Assembly: GCA_002238485.1 (NCBI GenBank)
Contig: MPMG01000003.1
Span: forward strand, 1-64,000
Source: Chloroflexi bacterium bin20
Lineage (GTDB): Bacteria > Chloroflexota > Anaerolineae > Aggregatilineales > Phototrophicaceae
DNA length: 64,000 nt
Direction: 5' to 3'
Positions within the stretch are counted from its first letter, which is position 1; each line of letters starts with the position of its first letter. Position numbers and translations under genes: made by a program. Of this stretch, positions 8,034-17,138 are shown in pieces. The notes under the pieces are model-generated. The model was given only the letters and a program-made list of their open reading frames with translations, was not told where the DNA came from and made no database searches.

Positions 8034-10085
8034 ATGTCCGAATTTCCAATGCGCATGCGGCAGATCCATCTCGACTTTCACACTTCAGAAGCGATAGCTG
8101 GCATTGGCGGGCAATTTGACCCGGACGAATTTGGCGATACGTTGTTGCAAGCGCGTGTCAATTCCATCACCTGCTTTGCCCGTGGTCATCATGGTTGGAT
8201 CTATTACGACAGCAAGGCGCATCCCGAGCGCATCCACCCGCACTTGCAGCGGCGCAACCTGCTGGTCGAGCAGATCGAAGCCTGCCACGCCCGCGGCATC
8301 CGCGTCCCGGTCTATACCACGGTGCAATGGGATCATCTCACGGCGACGCAGAACCCCGATTGGCTGTGCGTCAACGAAGACGGCAGTTATCAAGGCAACG
8401 GCATGTACGATGCCGGCTTTTATCGGCGCATCGCGCTCAACTCGCCCTATATGGATTTTCTCAAAGCCCATGTCACCGATATCTTCGACTGCCTGCCGGC
8501 CGTGGATGGCTTCTTTTTTGATATTGTGCATGCGGTTGATGACAGCTCGATTTGGACGACGCGGGCGATGCAAGAGGCGGGATTGGACCCCAGCGATGCT
8601 GAGGCGCGCCTGGCCTATGGCGGCGAAGTGCTGGACAAATTTCGCAGTGAGATGACGGCTTTCGTTCGCAGCTTCAGTGATGACTGCACGGTCTTTTATA
8701 ACCGCGGGCATGTCGGGCCACACAATCGGCGCAACCGCGACGCCTTCACGCATTGGGAACTGGAGTCGCTGCCGAGCGGTCACTGGGGCTATATCCACTT
8801 CCCGCTGACCATGCGCTATGCCCGCACGCTGGGCATCCCCTGCCTTGGACACACGGGCAAATTTCACACGGCTTGGGGAGATTTTCATTCTTTCAAGAAC
8901 CAAGAGGCGCTTGAATACGAATGCTTCCGCATGCTGGCGATGGGCTGCGGCCCCTTCGTGGGCGATCAACTGCCGCCCGATGGCAAGATCGAAGAGCCTG
9001 TCTACGAGCTCATTGGCAATGTCTACCGACAGATCGAGCAGAAAGAAGCCTGGTGCCTGGACGCGCAGGCGATCAGCGATATCGGCCTGATGACACCGGA
9101 GGAATTCGCGCCCGTCGATGACCGCGGCATGCAGCCTTCGATCTGTGGCGCGCACAGCATGCTGCAAGAAGCCGGGCATCAGTTCGACATTATCGACTCC
9201 CATGCCGACTTCAGCGCCTACAACGTGCTCGTATTGCCCGATGACATCCCGGCCGACAGCGCGCTCAACGACAAGATCAGCGCCTATGTGTCGGCAGGCG
9301 GCGCAGTGATCGCTTCATTTGAATCGGGCCTGGACGGGGAAAAGAGCGGTTTCGCGCTGGATGCCCTGCCCGTGACCATGACCGGATCAGGTCCGCGCGA
9401 TCGATTTGGGGTTCTCGTGCGTGGACGCGAATACGAACGTGGCGACTACACCGAGTACATCGTCCCGAATGGCGCAATTGGCAAGGAGCTGCCGTCCACC
9501 GAGCACGCCATGTACATCCGCGGCACAGAAGTCGCAGCCGATGACAATGCCGAAGTGCTGGCACAGATCACGCCGGCCGTCTTCGACCGCACTTATGAAC
9601 ATTTCTGCTCGCACAGGCAGTCGCCTTCGTCTGGCCAAAGCGCTGGCGCAGCCATCGTCAAGCGAGGACAGGTGATCTATTTCTCCAGCCCGCTTTTCAC
9701 GCAGTATTATCACAATGCGCCGCAATGGTGCCGGACGCTCTTCTTGAATGCGCTGGATATGCTGCTGCCACAGCCGCTCGTACGGCACGAGGGTCCCAGC
9801 ACCTTGGAGGTCATGCTCAACGAGCAGTCGGCGCAGAATCGGCTCGTGCTGCACCTGTTGCACTATATCCCCATCCGCCGCAGCCACAGCATCGATATCA
9901 TCGAAGACATCATCCCGCTCTATGATGTGCCGATCTCGCTGCGCGCCGACAAGACAATCGACAGCGTAACGCTCGCGCCGGGCGGAGATTCGCTGGAATT
10001 CAGCCAAGCTGATGGCCGCGTTGCCTTCACTGCGCCCTTCATCCATGGGCATCAAATGATCGAATTAACCTATATGGAGAAATGA
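8034..10085 (+). CDS. GHL6-like putative glycoside hydrolase with C-terminal beta-galactosidase trimerisation-like domain
   Basis: 683 residues. The N-terminal third matches the style of the hypothetical glycoside hydrolase GHL6 family: DFHTSE near the start, FARGHHGWIYY, QIEACHARGIRVPVY and DGFFFDIVH. The acidic residue in the last motif is a candidate catalytic residue. The middle contains a GATase-like region (YNVLVLPDDIPAD) as in the trimerisation domain of GH42-like enzymes. No signal peptide, so cytoplasmic. GGAGG at 8022-8026 supports ATG 8031 or 8034. It begins an operon with the aldo/keto reductase. The substrate is inferred from context to be a fucosylated glycan. Confidence 0.7.
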   Translation: MSEFPMRMRQIHLDFHTSEAIAGIGGQFDPDEFGDTLLQARVNSITCFARGHHGWIYYDSKAHPERIHPHLQRRNLLVEQIEACHARGIRVPVYTTVQWDHLTATQNPDWLCVNEDGSYQGNGMYDAGFYRRIALNSPYMDFLKAHVTDIFDCLPAVDGFFFDIVHAVDDSSIWTTRAMQEAGLDPSDAEARLAYGGEVLDKFRSEMTAFVRSFSDDCTVFYNRGHVGPHNRRNRDAFTHWELESLPSGHWGYIHFPLTMRYARTLGIPCLGHTGKFHTAWGDFHSFKNQEALEYECFRMLAMGCGPFVGDQLPPDGKIEEPVYELIGNVYRQIEQKEAWCLDAQAISDIGLMTPEEFAPVDDRGMQPSICGAHSMLQEAGHQFDIIDSHADFSAYNVLVLPDDIPADSALNDKISAYVSAGGAVIASFESGLDGEKSGFALDALPVTMTGSGPRDRFGVLVRGREYERGDYTEYIVPNGAIGKELPSTEHAMYIRGTEVAADDNAEVLAQITPAVFDRTYEHFCSHRQSPSSGQSAGAAIVKRGQVIYFSSPLFTQYYHNAPQWCRTLFLNALDMLLPQPLVRHEGPSTLEVMLNEQSAQNRLVLHLLHYIPIRRSHSIDIIEDIIPLYDVPISLRADKTIDSVTLAPGGDSLEFSQADGRVAFTAPFIHGHQMIELTYMEK

Positions 10086-10086
10086 C

Positions 10087-11130
10087 ATGCAGCCAGTCCC
10101 TTTTGGCAATACGGGATTGATGACGCCGCCGCTCATCTTCGGATCGACAGCGCTGGGCAATCTCTTCCAGGTATTCAGCGACGAGTCCAAACTGGCGGTC
10201 ATGCGCGCCATCTTCGAGCATCTGCCCAAACCGGTCGTCATCGACTCAGCCGGCAAGTATGGCGCGGGCCTGGCGCTGGAAGTCATGGGCAACTGCCTGC
10301 GTGACTTGGGCGCCCGCGACGACGAAGTCATCATAAGCAACAAGCTGGCTTGGCTGCGCGCGCCCTTGCAAACGCCAGAACCTACCTTTGAGCCAGGCGC
10401 ATGGTTTGGGCTGCAGCACGACGCTGTCCAGGACATCAGCTACGCGGGCATTCGCAAGTGCTTCGAGCAGGGGCTGGAGCTGCTGGGCGGCGATTACAGC
10501 ACACAGCTGATTTCGGTGCACGACCCAGACGAATACCTGGACGCGGCCGAATCGTCAGACGACCGCAAACGGCGTTTTGACGATATCCTGGGCGCCTATG
10601 CCGCCTTGCGCGAGATCAAAGCCGAGGGCGCGGCAAGTGGCATCGGCGTCGGCGCGAAGAACTGGAAGTCGATACAAGAGATCGATGCCCAGGTCGAGCT
10701 GGACTGGGTCATGTTCGCCAACAGCTACACCCTGTATTCGCATCCGGCTGATTTGCTGGCGTTCATGGATTCGCTGCATGCCAAGGGCGTGGCTATTATC
10801 AATTCGGCGGTCTTCAATGCCGGCTTCTTGACCGGCGGCGAGTTCTTCAATTATGTCAAGCTCGACCCGAACAATCCGCAGCATGCCGAGAAGTTCGCCT
10901 GGCGCGAGCGATTCTTTGCGCTATGCCAGCAGCACGGGCAAAATCCAGCCGAAGTCTGCATCCAGTTCGGACGCTCGCATCCGGGCATCGCGGCGTTGGC
11001 GCTCAGCACCAGCAAGCCGCAGCGCGTCAAGACCAATGTGGATGCCATGTCTGTTGAGATCCCTGGGTCCTTCTGGGAGGTGCTGAAGGAAGAAGGCTTG
11101 CTCGCAACTGACCATGCCTATATCGTATAG
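10087..11130 (+). CDS. aldo/keto reductase, L-fucose dehydrogenase-like
   Basis: 347 residues, AKR fold. The tetrad is visible as D53, Y58 (DSAGKYGAG), K86 (SNKLAW) and H145 (SVHDPD). The GKYG and long SVHDPDEY regions are typical of D-threo-aldose/L-fucose dehydrogenases, which oxidise fucose to the lactone with NAD(P). Its start is two bases after the stop of the GHL6-like gene, so the two are co-translated. Context with five fucosidases makes L-fucose a reasonable substrate, but specificity is inferred. Confidence 0.8.
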   Translation: MQPVPFGNTGLMTPPLIFGSTALGNLFQVFSDESKLAVMRAIFEHLPKPVVIDSAGKYGAGLALEVMGNCLRDLGARDDEVIISNKLAWLRAPLQTPEPTFEPGAWFGLQHDAVQDISYAGIRKCFEQGLELLGGDYSTQLISVHDPDEYLDAAESSDDRKRRFDDILGAYAALREIKAEGAASGIGVGAKNWKSIQEIDAQVELDWVMFANSYTLYSHPADLLAFMDSLHAKGVAIINSAVFNAGFLTGGEFFNYVKLDPNNPQHAEKFAWRERFFALCQQHGQNPAEVCIQFGRSHPGIAALALSTSKPQRVKTNVDAMSVEIPGSFWEVLKEEGLLATDHAYIV

Positions 11131-11165
11131 TGAATCTTACAGCAAACTACGGAAGGAAGAATCTC

Positions 11166-11996
11166 ATGGGAGATTGCAGATTGTGCGGCAGGTCGGCCGG
11201 TTTTTTGAAGAAAGAGCACAAAGAATGCAGGCGACAACACGAACATGGCAAGCGAGAAATTGTATCGCTTATCGCGGACGCTGCGACAAATGAAGGCAAC
11301 CGGCAGCGATTGATGGCCTATATCAACAAGACCGCGTCTAGCAGCTATCTTCGTGGCGTTGCTCTACAGGATGTCATGGCGACGGGCTTTGAAGTGGCGG
11401 TAGAACGCGCGCTCGACGATCATCTGCTCACCGAACATGAAGAAACCGCCCTTACCGAACTGAAGGACTTGCTTCCCGTTGCCTATGACGCTATGGACAG
11501 AAATGGGGCTCTCACGCGAGTCGTCAAAAGCGCCATTCTGCGTGACATCACATTAGGCCTCATTCCACAGCGGCAGCAGATTGACGGCGTCGTGCCCTTT
11601 AATCTGCAAAAGTCTGAGACTCTCGTTTGGGTGTTTCAGCATGTCCAATACTACGAGGAAAAGACTAGACGAGAATTCGTCGGTGGCTCACAAGGCTTTA
11701 GTTTTCGCGTCACAAAAGGCGTTTATTATCGCGTCGGAGGGTTCAAGGGCAGATCCGTCGAAACGGCAGAAACGGTACATGTAGATACGGGCTTACTAGG
11801 CGTGACCACAAAGCACATCTATTTTGCCGGGCAAGCCAAGCGATTTCGTATTAATTACAATAAAATCGTATCGTTTGAACCATACTCGGACGGTATTGGA
11901 GTACAAAGAGATGCTCAAACGGCTAAACCCCAATCGTTCCTAACTGATGACGGTTGGTTTACTTACAATCTCGTCGCCAATCTCGCTCAGCTATAA
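11166..11996 (+). CDS. unknown protein with N-terminal Zn-binding motif and C-terminal PH-like domain
   Basis: 276 residues, soluble, no signal peptide. The first 25 residues hold CRLCG...HKECRRQH, a likely zinc site. The last 100 carry the pattern TGLLGVTTKHIYF...FEPYSDGIGVQRD...DDGWFTYNL, seen in a widespread group of uncharacterised bacterial proteins and PH-like in character. GC content is clearly lower: about 45 percent in the row at 11641 against 65 percent in the row at 10621. That suggests a recent arrival inside the sugar operon. ATG 11166 has a GGAAGG ribosome site. The function is unknown and unlikely to be sugar metabolism. Confidence 0.7.
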   Translation: MGDCRLCGRSAGFLKKEHKECRRQHEHGKREIVSLIADAATNEGNRQRLMAYINKTASSSYLRGVALQDVMATGFEVAVERALDDHLLTEHEETALTELKDLLPVAYDAMDRNGALTRVVKSAILRDITLGLIPQRQQIDGVVPFNLQKSETLVWVFQHVQYYEEKTRREFVGGSQGFSFRVTKGVYYRVGGFKGRSVETAETVHVDTGLLGVTTKHIYFAGQAKRFRINYNKIVSFEPYSDGIGVQRDAQTAKPQSFLTDDGWFTYNLVANLAQL

Positions 11997-12068
11997 CGCA
12001 TGTGCATCGCTAGCAAATGTGACTCGCTGCATTCGGCGTTTCAGAGGTGAATCCGGAAAGATAACAGT

Positions 12069-13490
12069 ATGCCAAGCCAAGTCCCCAACATCCTCTTCAT
12101 CATGTCCGACGATCATGCCGCGCACGCCATGTCTTGTTATGGCAGCCGCATCAACCAGACGCCCAACCTCGATCGCATCGCCGACGAAGGCATGCGCTTT
12201 GACAATTGCTTCTGCACCAATTCCATCTGCACGCCCAGCCGCGCCGCCATTCTGACCGGCGCCTACAACCACATCAACGGCGTCACCACGCTCAGCACGC
12301 ACATGGACAATACACTACCCACCTTCGTCAAAGACCTGCAGACAAATGGCTATCAGACGGGCATGTTTGGCAAGTGGCATCTGGGGCAGGGCGCAGCGCA
12401 CGAACCCAGCGGCTTTGATGATTGGGCGGTGCTGCCAGGGCAAGGGCTTTATCACAACCCCACTTTCATCTTCAAAGACGACGCTGGCTCGCGCCGCGAG
12501 TCTGTGCATGGTTATGTAACCGACATCATCACCGATATGAGCCTGGACTTCCTCCGCAAGCGCGATGCCGAACAGCCATTCTTCCTGATGTGCCATCATA
12601 AAGCGCCACACCGCCACTGGGAGCCAGACGAAAAACACGCGGGCATGTATCTCAACGAAGACATCCCCGAGCCAGACACGCTCTATGATGATTATGCCAA
12701 CCGCGCCACCGCCGCCGAAGCCGCCGAAATGCGCCTGGGCACGCACAACCAGCCGCTGGACCTGAAAACCGAAATCCCGCGCGACCTGCCCGAAATGGAA
12801 TTGCGCAAATGGGCCTATCAGCGCTACATCAAAGATTATCTGCGCGTGGTCGCCAGCATTGATGACAATGTCGGACGTCTGCTGGATTACCTGGATGAAG
12901 AAGGCTTGGCAGAAAATACAGTCGTCGTCTATACCTCCGATCAAGGCTTCTTCCTGGGCGATCATGGCTGGTATGACAAGCGCTTCATGTACGAAGAATC
13001 GCTGAAGATGCCGTATATCATGCGCTATCCGCGGGAGATCGCCGCCGGCAGCGTCAATGAGGATATGCTGCTCAATGTCGACTTTGCGCCGACCTACCTG
13101 GAGCTGGCGGGATTGCCGCCACAAGCCGGGATGCAGGGACGCAGTTTTGCGCCGCTGCTGCGTGGAGAGACAATCAGCGACTGGCGCGAGTCGATGTATT
13201 ATCGCTATTGGATGCACCGCACGCATCACAATGTCTATGCGCATTACGGCATCCGCACGCGCCGCCACAAGCTGATCTATTATTACGCCGATCCGCTGGG
13301 CACAACCGGCAGTCTCGCTGGCGCCTTCACACCCGAATGGGAGCTCTTTGACCTGGAGACTGATCCCTACGAGCTGAACAACATCGTGCACGACCCCGCC
13401 AATGCCGAACTGGTGGCTGCGCTAAAAGCCGAGATGCACCAGCTGCAAGCCGATGTCGGCGATGAACGCTATCACCTGGATGTGGATTAA
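12069..13490 (+). CDS. S1-family sulfatase (1)
   Basis: 473 residues. The formylglycine motif CTPSR starts at C54, and metal ligands D14 and D15 lie in MSDDH. Also present are GKWHLG and the late SDQGFFLGDHGW. It removes sulfate esters, here probably from fucose-containing oligosaccharides. There is no signal peptide, although most glycan sulfatases are exported. C54 must be converted by a formylglycine-generating enzyme, which is not in this window. GGAAAG lies eight bases ahead of ATG. It converges with the kinase gene, sharing TTAA as both stop codons. Confidence 0.9.
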   Translation: MPSQVPNILFIMSDDHAAHAMSCYGSRINQTPNLDRIADEGMRFDNCFCTNSICTPSRAAILTGAYNHINGVTTLSTHMDNTLPTFVKDLQTNGYQTGMFGKWHLGQGAAHEPSGFDDWAVLPGQGLYHNPTFIFKDDAGSRRESVHGYVTDIITDMSLDFLRKRDAEQPFFLMCHHKAPHRHWEPDEKHAGMYLNEDIPEPDTLYDDYANRATAAEAAEMRLGTHNQPLDLKTEIPRDLPEMELRKWAYQRYIKDYLRVVASIDDNVGRLLDYLDEEGLAENTVVVYTSDQGFFLGDHGWYDKRFMYEESLKMPYIMRYPREIAAGSVNEDMLLNVDFAPTYLELAGLPPQAGMQGRSFAPLLRGETISDWRESMYYRYWMHRTHHNVYAHYGIRTRRHKLIYYYADPLGTTGSLAGAFTPEWELFDLETDPYELNNIVHDPANAELVAALKAEMHQLQADVGDERYHLDVD

Positions 13491-14413
13491 CCCGCCAGTA
13501 GCGCCTGCTTTGCCCGGGCGATGAATCGGCGAAAGCGCTCTTCCATGTGCGGGCGCGTGAACCAGCCGGCTGGATCTGTCATGGGACGCGCGCTGGCCGC
13601 CAACTCAAAGAGCGGCAAGTTTGTCAATGTCCAGCCAGCGGCAGATTCATAGGCGCGCAGGAATTGGTCGGCAGCCTCGGGCAAGCCTTCCAGGAAGTAT
13701 TCCATGCGGCAGTAAGCGACATCCGCGGCCGGATGCCCATAACCCGCTTCTTCCCAATCGACCACCGCCGAGATCGCATCGCCCTGCCAGAGCATATTGC
13801 CCGACCAGTAATCGGTGTGGGCAAATCGCGATTCTATCGGCTGCCAGCGCCGCCAATGCGCATTGACCAACTGCCAGACCATCTCGCCATCGGGGTCGGC
13901 GCGCATGGTTTCGGGGATGAGTCCGCCTTTGATAAACCAAGCTACCTCGATATTGCCATCCATCAGGTAGGATTTGTCGGCTTCTGTGAACGGCAGTTGA
14001 TGGATTCTCGCCAGCATCCGCGCCGTGGTCCCTGCCCGTTTCCCCCAGAGCGGGGCTTGTGTCGGCGGTTCGATCTGCGCGCCCGGCACAAACTCAGTAA
14101 CGATGCCCGGCAAGCCCAGCAGTTCGCCACTGTCATCCAGCAGCAGCGGTTTGGGAGCGGGGATTCCTTGCCGCTGCAGCATGCCCAGCGCGTGATATTC
14201 ACAGACGTGCTTGCTGTGGCCTGCTTCGTCGTTGGCGGGGTTATAGCGGCGCAGCACGATCTTGCGCGGTTCAGCGCCGATTAGCTCGACCAGATGCGTG
14301 AAGTTCGAATAACTGCCCGGCAACGCATGCAGACGCCAGTCGCCAGCTATCCCCAGCGCATCCAATACTGCTTGCACCGCTTGCCGCGTGGGCAGGTTTT
14401 CTCCAGCGCTCAT
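13487..14413 (-). CDS. APH/choline-kinase-like phosphotransferase
   Basis: 308 residues with the protein-kinase-like APH fold. The catalytic loop is HTDYWSGN (H199, D201, N206) and the metal-binding motif is VVDWEEAG (D219). Related proteins phosphorylate small molecules. It is the last gene of the operon that runs from the chaperonin paralogue through two fucosidases and two MFS genes, and its ATG overlaps the stop of fucosidase C (ATGA). A sugar or sugar-derivative kinase role is therefore plausible. Antibiotic phosphorylation is possible but not suggested by context. Confidence 0.75.
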   Translation of the reverse strand: MSAGENLPTRQAVQAVLDALGIAGDWRLHALPGSYSNFTHLVELIGAEPRKIVLRRYNPANDEAGHSKHVCEYHALGMLQRQGIPAPKPLLLDDSGELLGLPGIVTEFVPGAQIEPPTQAPLWGKRAGTTARMLARIHQLPFTEADKSYLMDGNIEVAWFIKGGLIPETMRADPDGEMVWQLVNAHWRRWQPIESRFAHTDYWSGNMLWQGDAISAVVDWEEAGYGHPAADVAYCRMEYFLEGLPEAADQFLRAYESAAGWTLTNLPLFELAASARPMTDPAGWFTRPHMEERFRRFIARAKQALLAG

Positions 14414-15864
14414 TGCAATCGGATTTTCCAGGCCGCCGCCAGATTGTTGTCATAATGCAGCGCCTCTGCTTGGATGGTCAGCCCGGCAGCTGTTTGCGCC
14501 CATTGCACTGGCTGGTCCGAGCCGAGCAGCGAGACCTGCTCAATGCCGACCGTATTGTTAAGCGCCTCGAAAGTCACAGACGCTGAAGGAATGCCGAGCG
14601 TCATCGCGTAGACTGTTTCCCCATCTTTGGATTGCGTGTAGCGTCGGTCGCTGGCGTCGCAGTTTTCATATTCCCAGAATTTGTGTCCGCGTCGCTCGAC
14701 GATCAGTTTCGAGTCATCGCCCTCCGCGTGGGTTGTCCAGGGCACAGTCTCATAAATCGCCTCGCCATATCTGCGCAGCCAGTCGCCCAGCTGCAAGAGG
14801 GGCTCTCGCTGTCCCGGCGGAATCCTGCCATCGGGAGTCGGCGAAAGCGAGAGCATCATGGTGCCGCCGCGCGCCGTGCAATCAATCAGCTTGGACAAGA
14901 GCGTATGCCCCATGTGATAGCGCTGCCCCTCGACCCAGCCCCAGCTTTGATCGCCGATGCGCATATCGTCATTCCAGGGGCGCTGATAACGGGCCGGGCG
15001 GTCGCGGCCACTCTCAAAATTGATAACGCCAAAATCGGGATGAAAATTGTATTGCATGCTGACAGGCAGCTTGTTGAGCACGAGCACATCTTTGCCCCAG
15101 TCCAGCGCCCGATTGAGGTAATGCGCCAGCATCTCCAGCGCCGTTTCTTCATACCCTTCATCGCGGAATTTGCCGCCATCAAACCACATCATATCGGGCT
15201 GGTATTTGTCGATCACCTCGCGGACTTTCGCCTGCCATTGGGCGAAAAATTCGTCAAATTGACTGGTCTGCTGCACCCAGTAGAAATCGGCATAGGCGGG
15301 GTCGAAGAGGTCCCAGCCTTCGTCCATGCCGCGCTGCACCGCTGCTTGGTCAAATGTCTGCTTCCACTGCGTCCAGCCGGGCAGAAACCAGTTGAAGCCG
15401 CGCACAATGTGAAAAGGCGCAACCAGGCGCATATCACGCCGCCGCAAAGCCGCCGCCAACTCGCCATACAGGTCGCGCCGCGGTCCCATCTTGCCGACAT
15501 TCCAGCGGTAGACATCGCTGTCCCACAAGCCAAAGCCATCGTGATGCGCCAGCGAGAAGCCGGCATAGCGCGCGCCCGATGCCGCGAACAAGTCCGCCCA
15601 GTCATCGGCATCGTAGTGCTCGGCCGTGAAGCCAGCGATGAAATCTTTGTAGCCAAATTCGGCGGGATTGCCAAAGCGTTCGATGTGTCGCTGGTGAATC
15701 TCGTGTTCGGGGTCGTACATCCATTTGCCATACCATTCGTTGCCGAAGCCTGGCACGGCATAGACGCCCCAATGCGCGTACAAGCCAAATTTGCTGTCGC
15801 TGAACCAGGCAGGCACCTCGTGCGCGATAAGCGAATCCCAGTTGGCAGCATAAGCTCTGCTCAT
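14410..15864 (-). CDS. GH29 alpha-L-fucosidase (C)
   Basis: 484 residues. GH29 features are FGLYAHWGVYAVPGF (26-40), LAHHDGFG (106-113) and MMWFD with likely nucleophile D229. AAGGAG lies ahead of ATG 15864. No signal peptide. Its N-terminal region resembles fucosidase B. It is translationally coupled to the kinase downstream (4-base overlap) and its start abuts the stop of the MFS gene upstream, so the order MFS, fucosidase, kinase is one transcript. Confidence 0.9.
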   Translation of the reverse strand: MSRAYAANWDSLIAHEVPAWFSDSKFGLYAHWGVYAVPGFGNEWYGKWMYDPEHEIHQRHIERFGNPAEFGYKDFIAGFTAEHYDADDWADLFAASGARYAGFSLAHHDGFGLWDSDVYRWNVGKMGPRRDLYGELAAALRRRDMRLVAPFHIVRGFNWFLPGWTQWKQTFDQAAVQRGMDEGWDLFDPAYADFYWVQQTSQFDEFFAQWQAKVREVIDKYQPDMMWFDGGKFRDEGYEETALEMLAHYLNRALDWGKDVLVLNKLPVSMQYNFHPDFGVINFESGRDRPARYQRPWNDDMRIGDQSWGWVEGQRYHMGHTLLSKLIDCTARGGTMMLSLSPTPDGRIPPGQREPLLQLGDWLRRYGEAIYETVPWTTHAEGDDSKLIVERRGHKFWEYENCDASDRRYTQSKDGETVYAMTLGIPSASVTFEALNNTVGIEQVSLLGSDQPVQWAQTAAGLTIQAEALHYDNNLAAAWKIRLQ

Positions 15865-15865
15865 A

Positions 15866-17128
15866 TCATGTCTCCTTCATTGGCAAGGGAGGATTGTGGC
15901 GCGGTTCTGCCACCCAGCGCAAGAACATCCAGCCAGCGGCCAGCCCGGCAAAGACGGATGCCACGAACAAGGCGCTGTATCCAAATTGCCCGGCGATCCA
16001 GCCGCCGAGCAGGGGCGCGGCAAAGGTAACCGGCGCCAGGATGCTGTTGGTCAAGCCGATGTAGGTGGGCTGGTCGGCTGCCGGCGCGAATTCCAGCACG
16101 ATATTGTAATTCGAAACCGAATCGCAAGAGATCGCGCAAGCCAGCAGGCTCACCGCCACCGCCACCAGCGCCAGATCGCCGGCCAGCAAGGCGCACAATG
16201 CGGCCAGCACAATGCTCAGCGCGGCCAGGCTCAGGTTGCGTTTGTGTCCCCAGCGGTCGCCCAGGCTGCCCATCACCGGCTGCATCAGCGCTTGTGTGCC
16301 GATGAAGACCGCCGCCAGCAAGCCCACTTCCGCTCCGCCTAATTGCAGGGACTTCTCGCCGAAGACGACGAAGAAACTGGTCGACATCAGGCTGACGCGC
16401 AGCAATCCATAAGTCAGCAGAAAACGTCGATAATTGTGCTGGGCGCGCAAGATGCCCGGCAGCCGTCGCATATACTGGCGCAGATTTCCCGTGCGTTTGA
16501 CGGCATCGCTGGGCGGCTCGCGGGTTAAAGCCAGGCAGCTCCACGAAACCAAATGGATGACACCGGCCACGAAGAACAACAGCGCAAAGCCACCGGGATA
16601 GGCCACTTCGTCCAGCACGCGGCCGACAAAGAGCGCTCCGCCAATGCCCATCAGCATGCCGCCGCCGTTGGCAATGCCGAAGAAAATGCCGCGCCGCCGC
16701 ACCGGCACCACCTTGCCGATCATCGTATACCAGGCGGGGGTTACGATTCCGCCGCCAAATGCCGATACCGCGAAGAGCGCAAAGAAGAGCACAAGCGCCA
16801 GGCTGGAATTGCTCTCGGCGAAGAGCAGCAGGCACAGCCCGATCAATGGGATGGGCAGGCGCTGCAATAAGCCGCTGGCGATCACGACGAAAGGCAGCTT
16901 GCGGCGCAAGCCTTCGGCATGATTCGCCATGAAAAGCTGGGGCAGATAATACGAGATGCTGTAGAGCGCCGGGATCAACCCAATCAGCAGCGGCAAATCG
17001 CTGAGCTTGCTGACCAGCAGCGGCAGAATCGTCTCTTGCGCGACCAGACTCGCCGCCAGCGCAAAGAGCATATTGTCCAGCACATTGACTGTGAAATTCC
17101 AGCGCAGGTGCTTGTCGGCGTCTATCAT
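15866..17128 (-). CDS. MFS transporter (1)
   Basis: About 420 residues with roughly 12 hydrophobic segments and an MFS-like loop GSLGDRWGHKRNL between membrane spans. It starts with MIDADKHLRWNFTVN, very like the neighbouring transporter, so the two are tandem paralogues. ATG 17128 was chosen because similarity begins there and a start further up would overlap the neighbour by about 100 bases. Placed between two fucosidase genes, it may import fuco-oligosaccharides or fucose, or export a by-product. Confidence 0.85.
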   Translation of the reverse strand: MIDADKHLRWNFTVNVLDNMLFALAASLVAQETILPLLVSKLSDLPLLIGLIPALYSISYYLPQLFMANHAEGLRRKLPFVVIASGLLQRLPIPLIGLCLLLFAESNSSLALVLFFALFAVSAFGGGIVTPAWYTMIGKVVPVRRRGIFFGIANGGGMLMGIGGALFVGRVLDEVAYPGGFALLFFVAGVIHLVSWSCLALTREPPSDAVKRTGNLRQYMRRLPGILRAQHNYRRFLLTYGLLRVSLMSTSFFVVFGEKSLQLGGAEVGLLAAVFIGTQALMQPVMGSLGDRWGHKRNLSLAALSIVLAALCALLAGDLALVAVAVSLLACAISCDSVSNYNIVLEFAPAADQPTYIGLTNSILAPVTFAAPLLGGWIAGQFGYSALFVASVFAGLAAGWMFLRWVAEPRHNPPLPMKET

Positions 17129-17138
17129 GAGCGCGCGT

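Noticed and set aside
14632..16029. A 465-codon plus-strand frame across fucosidase C and the MFS gene
   Set aside because: Spans two genes on the other strand and has no domain.
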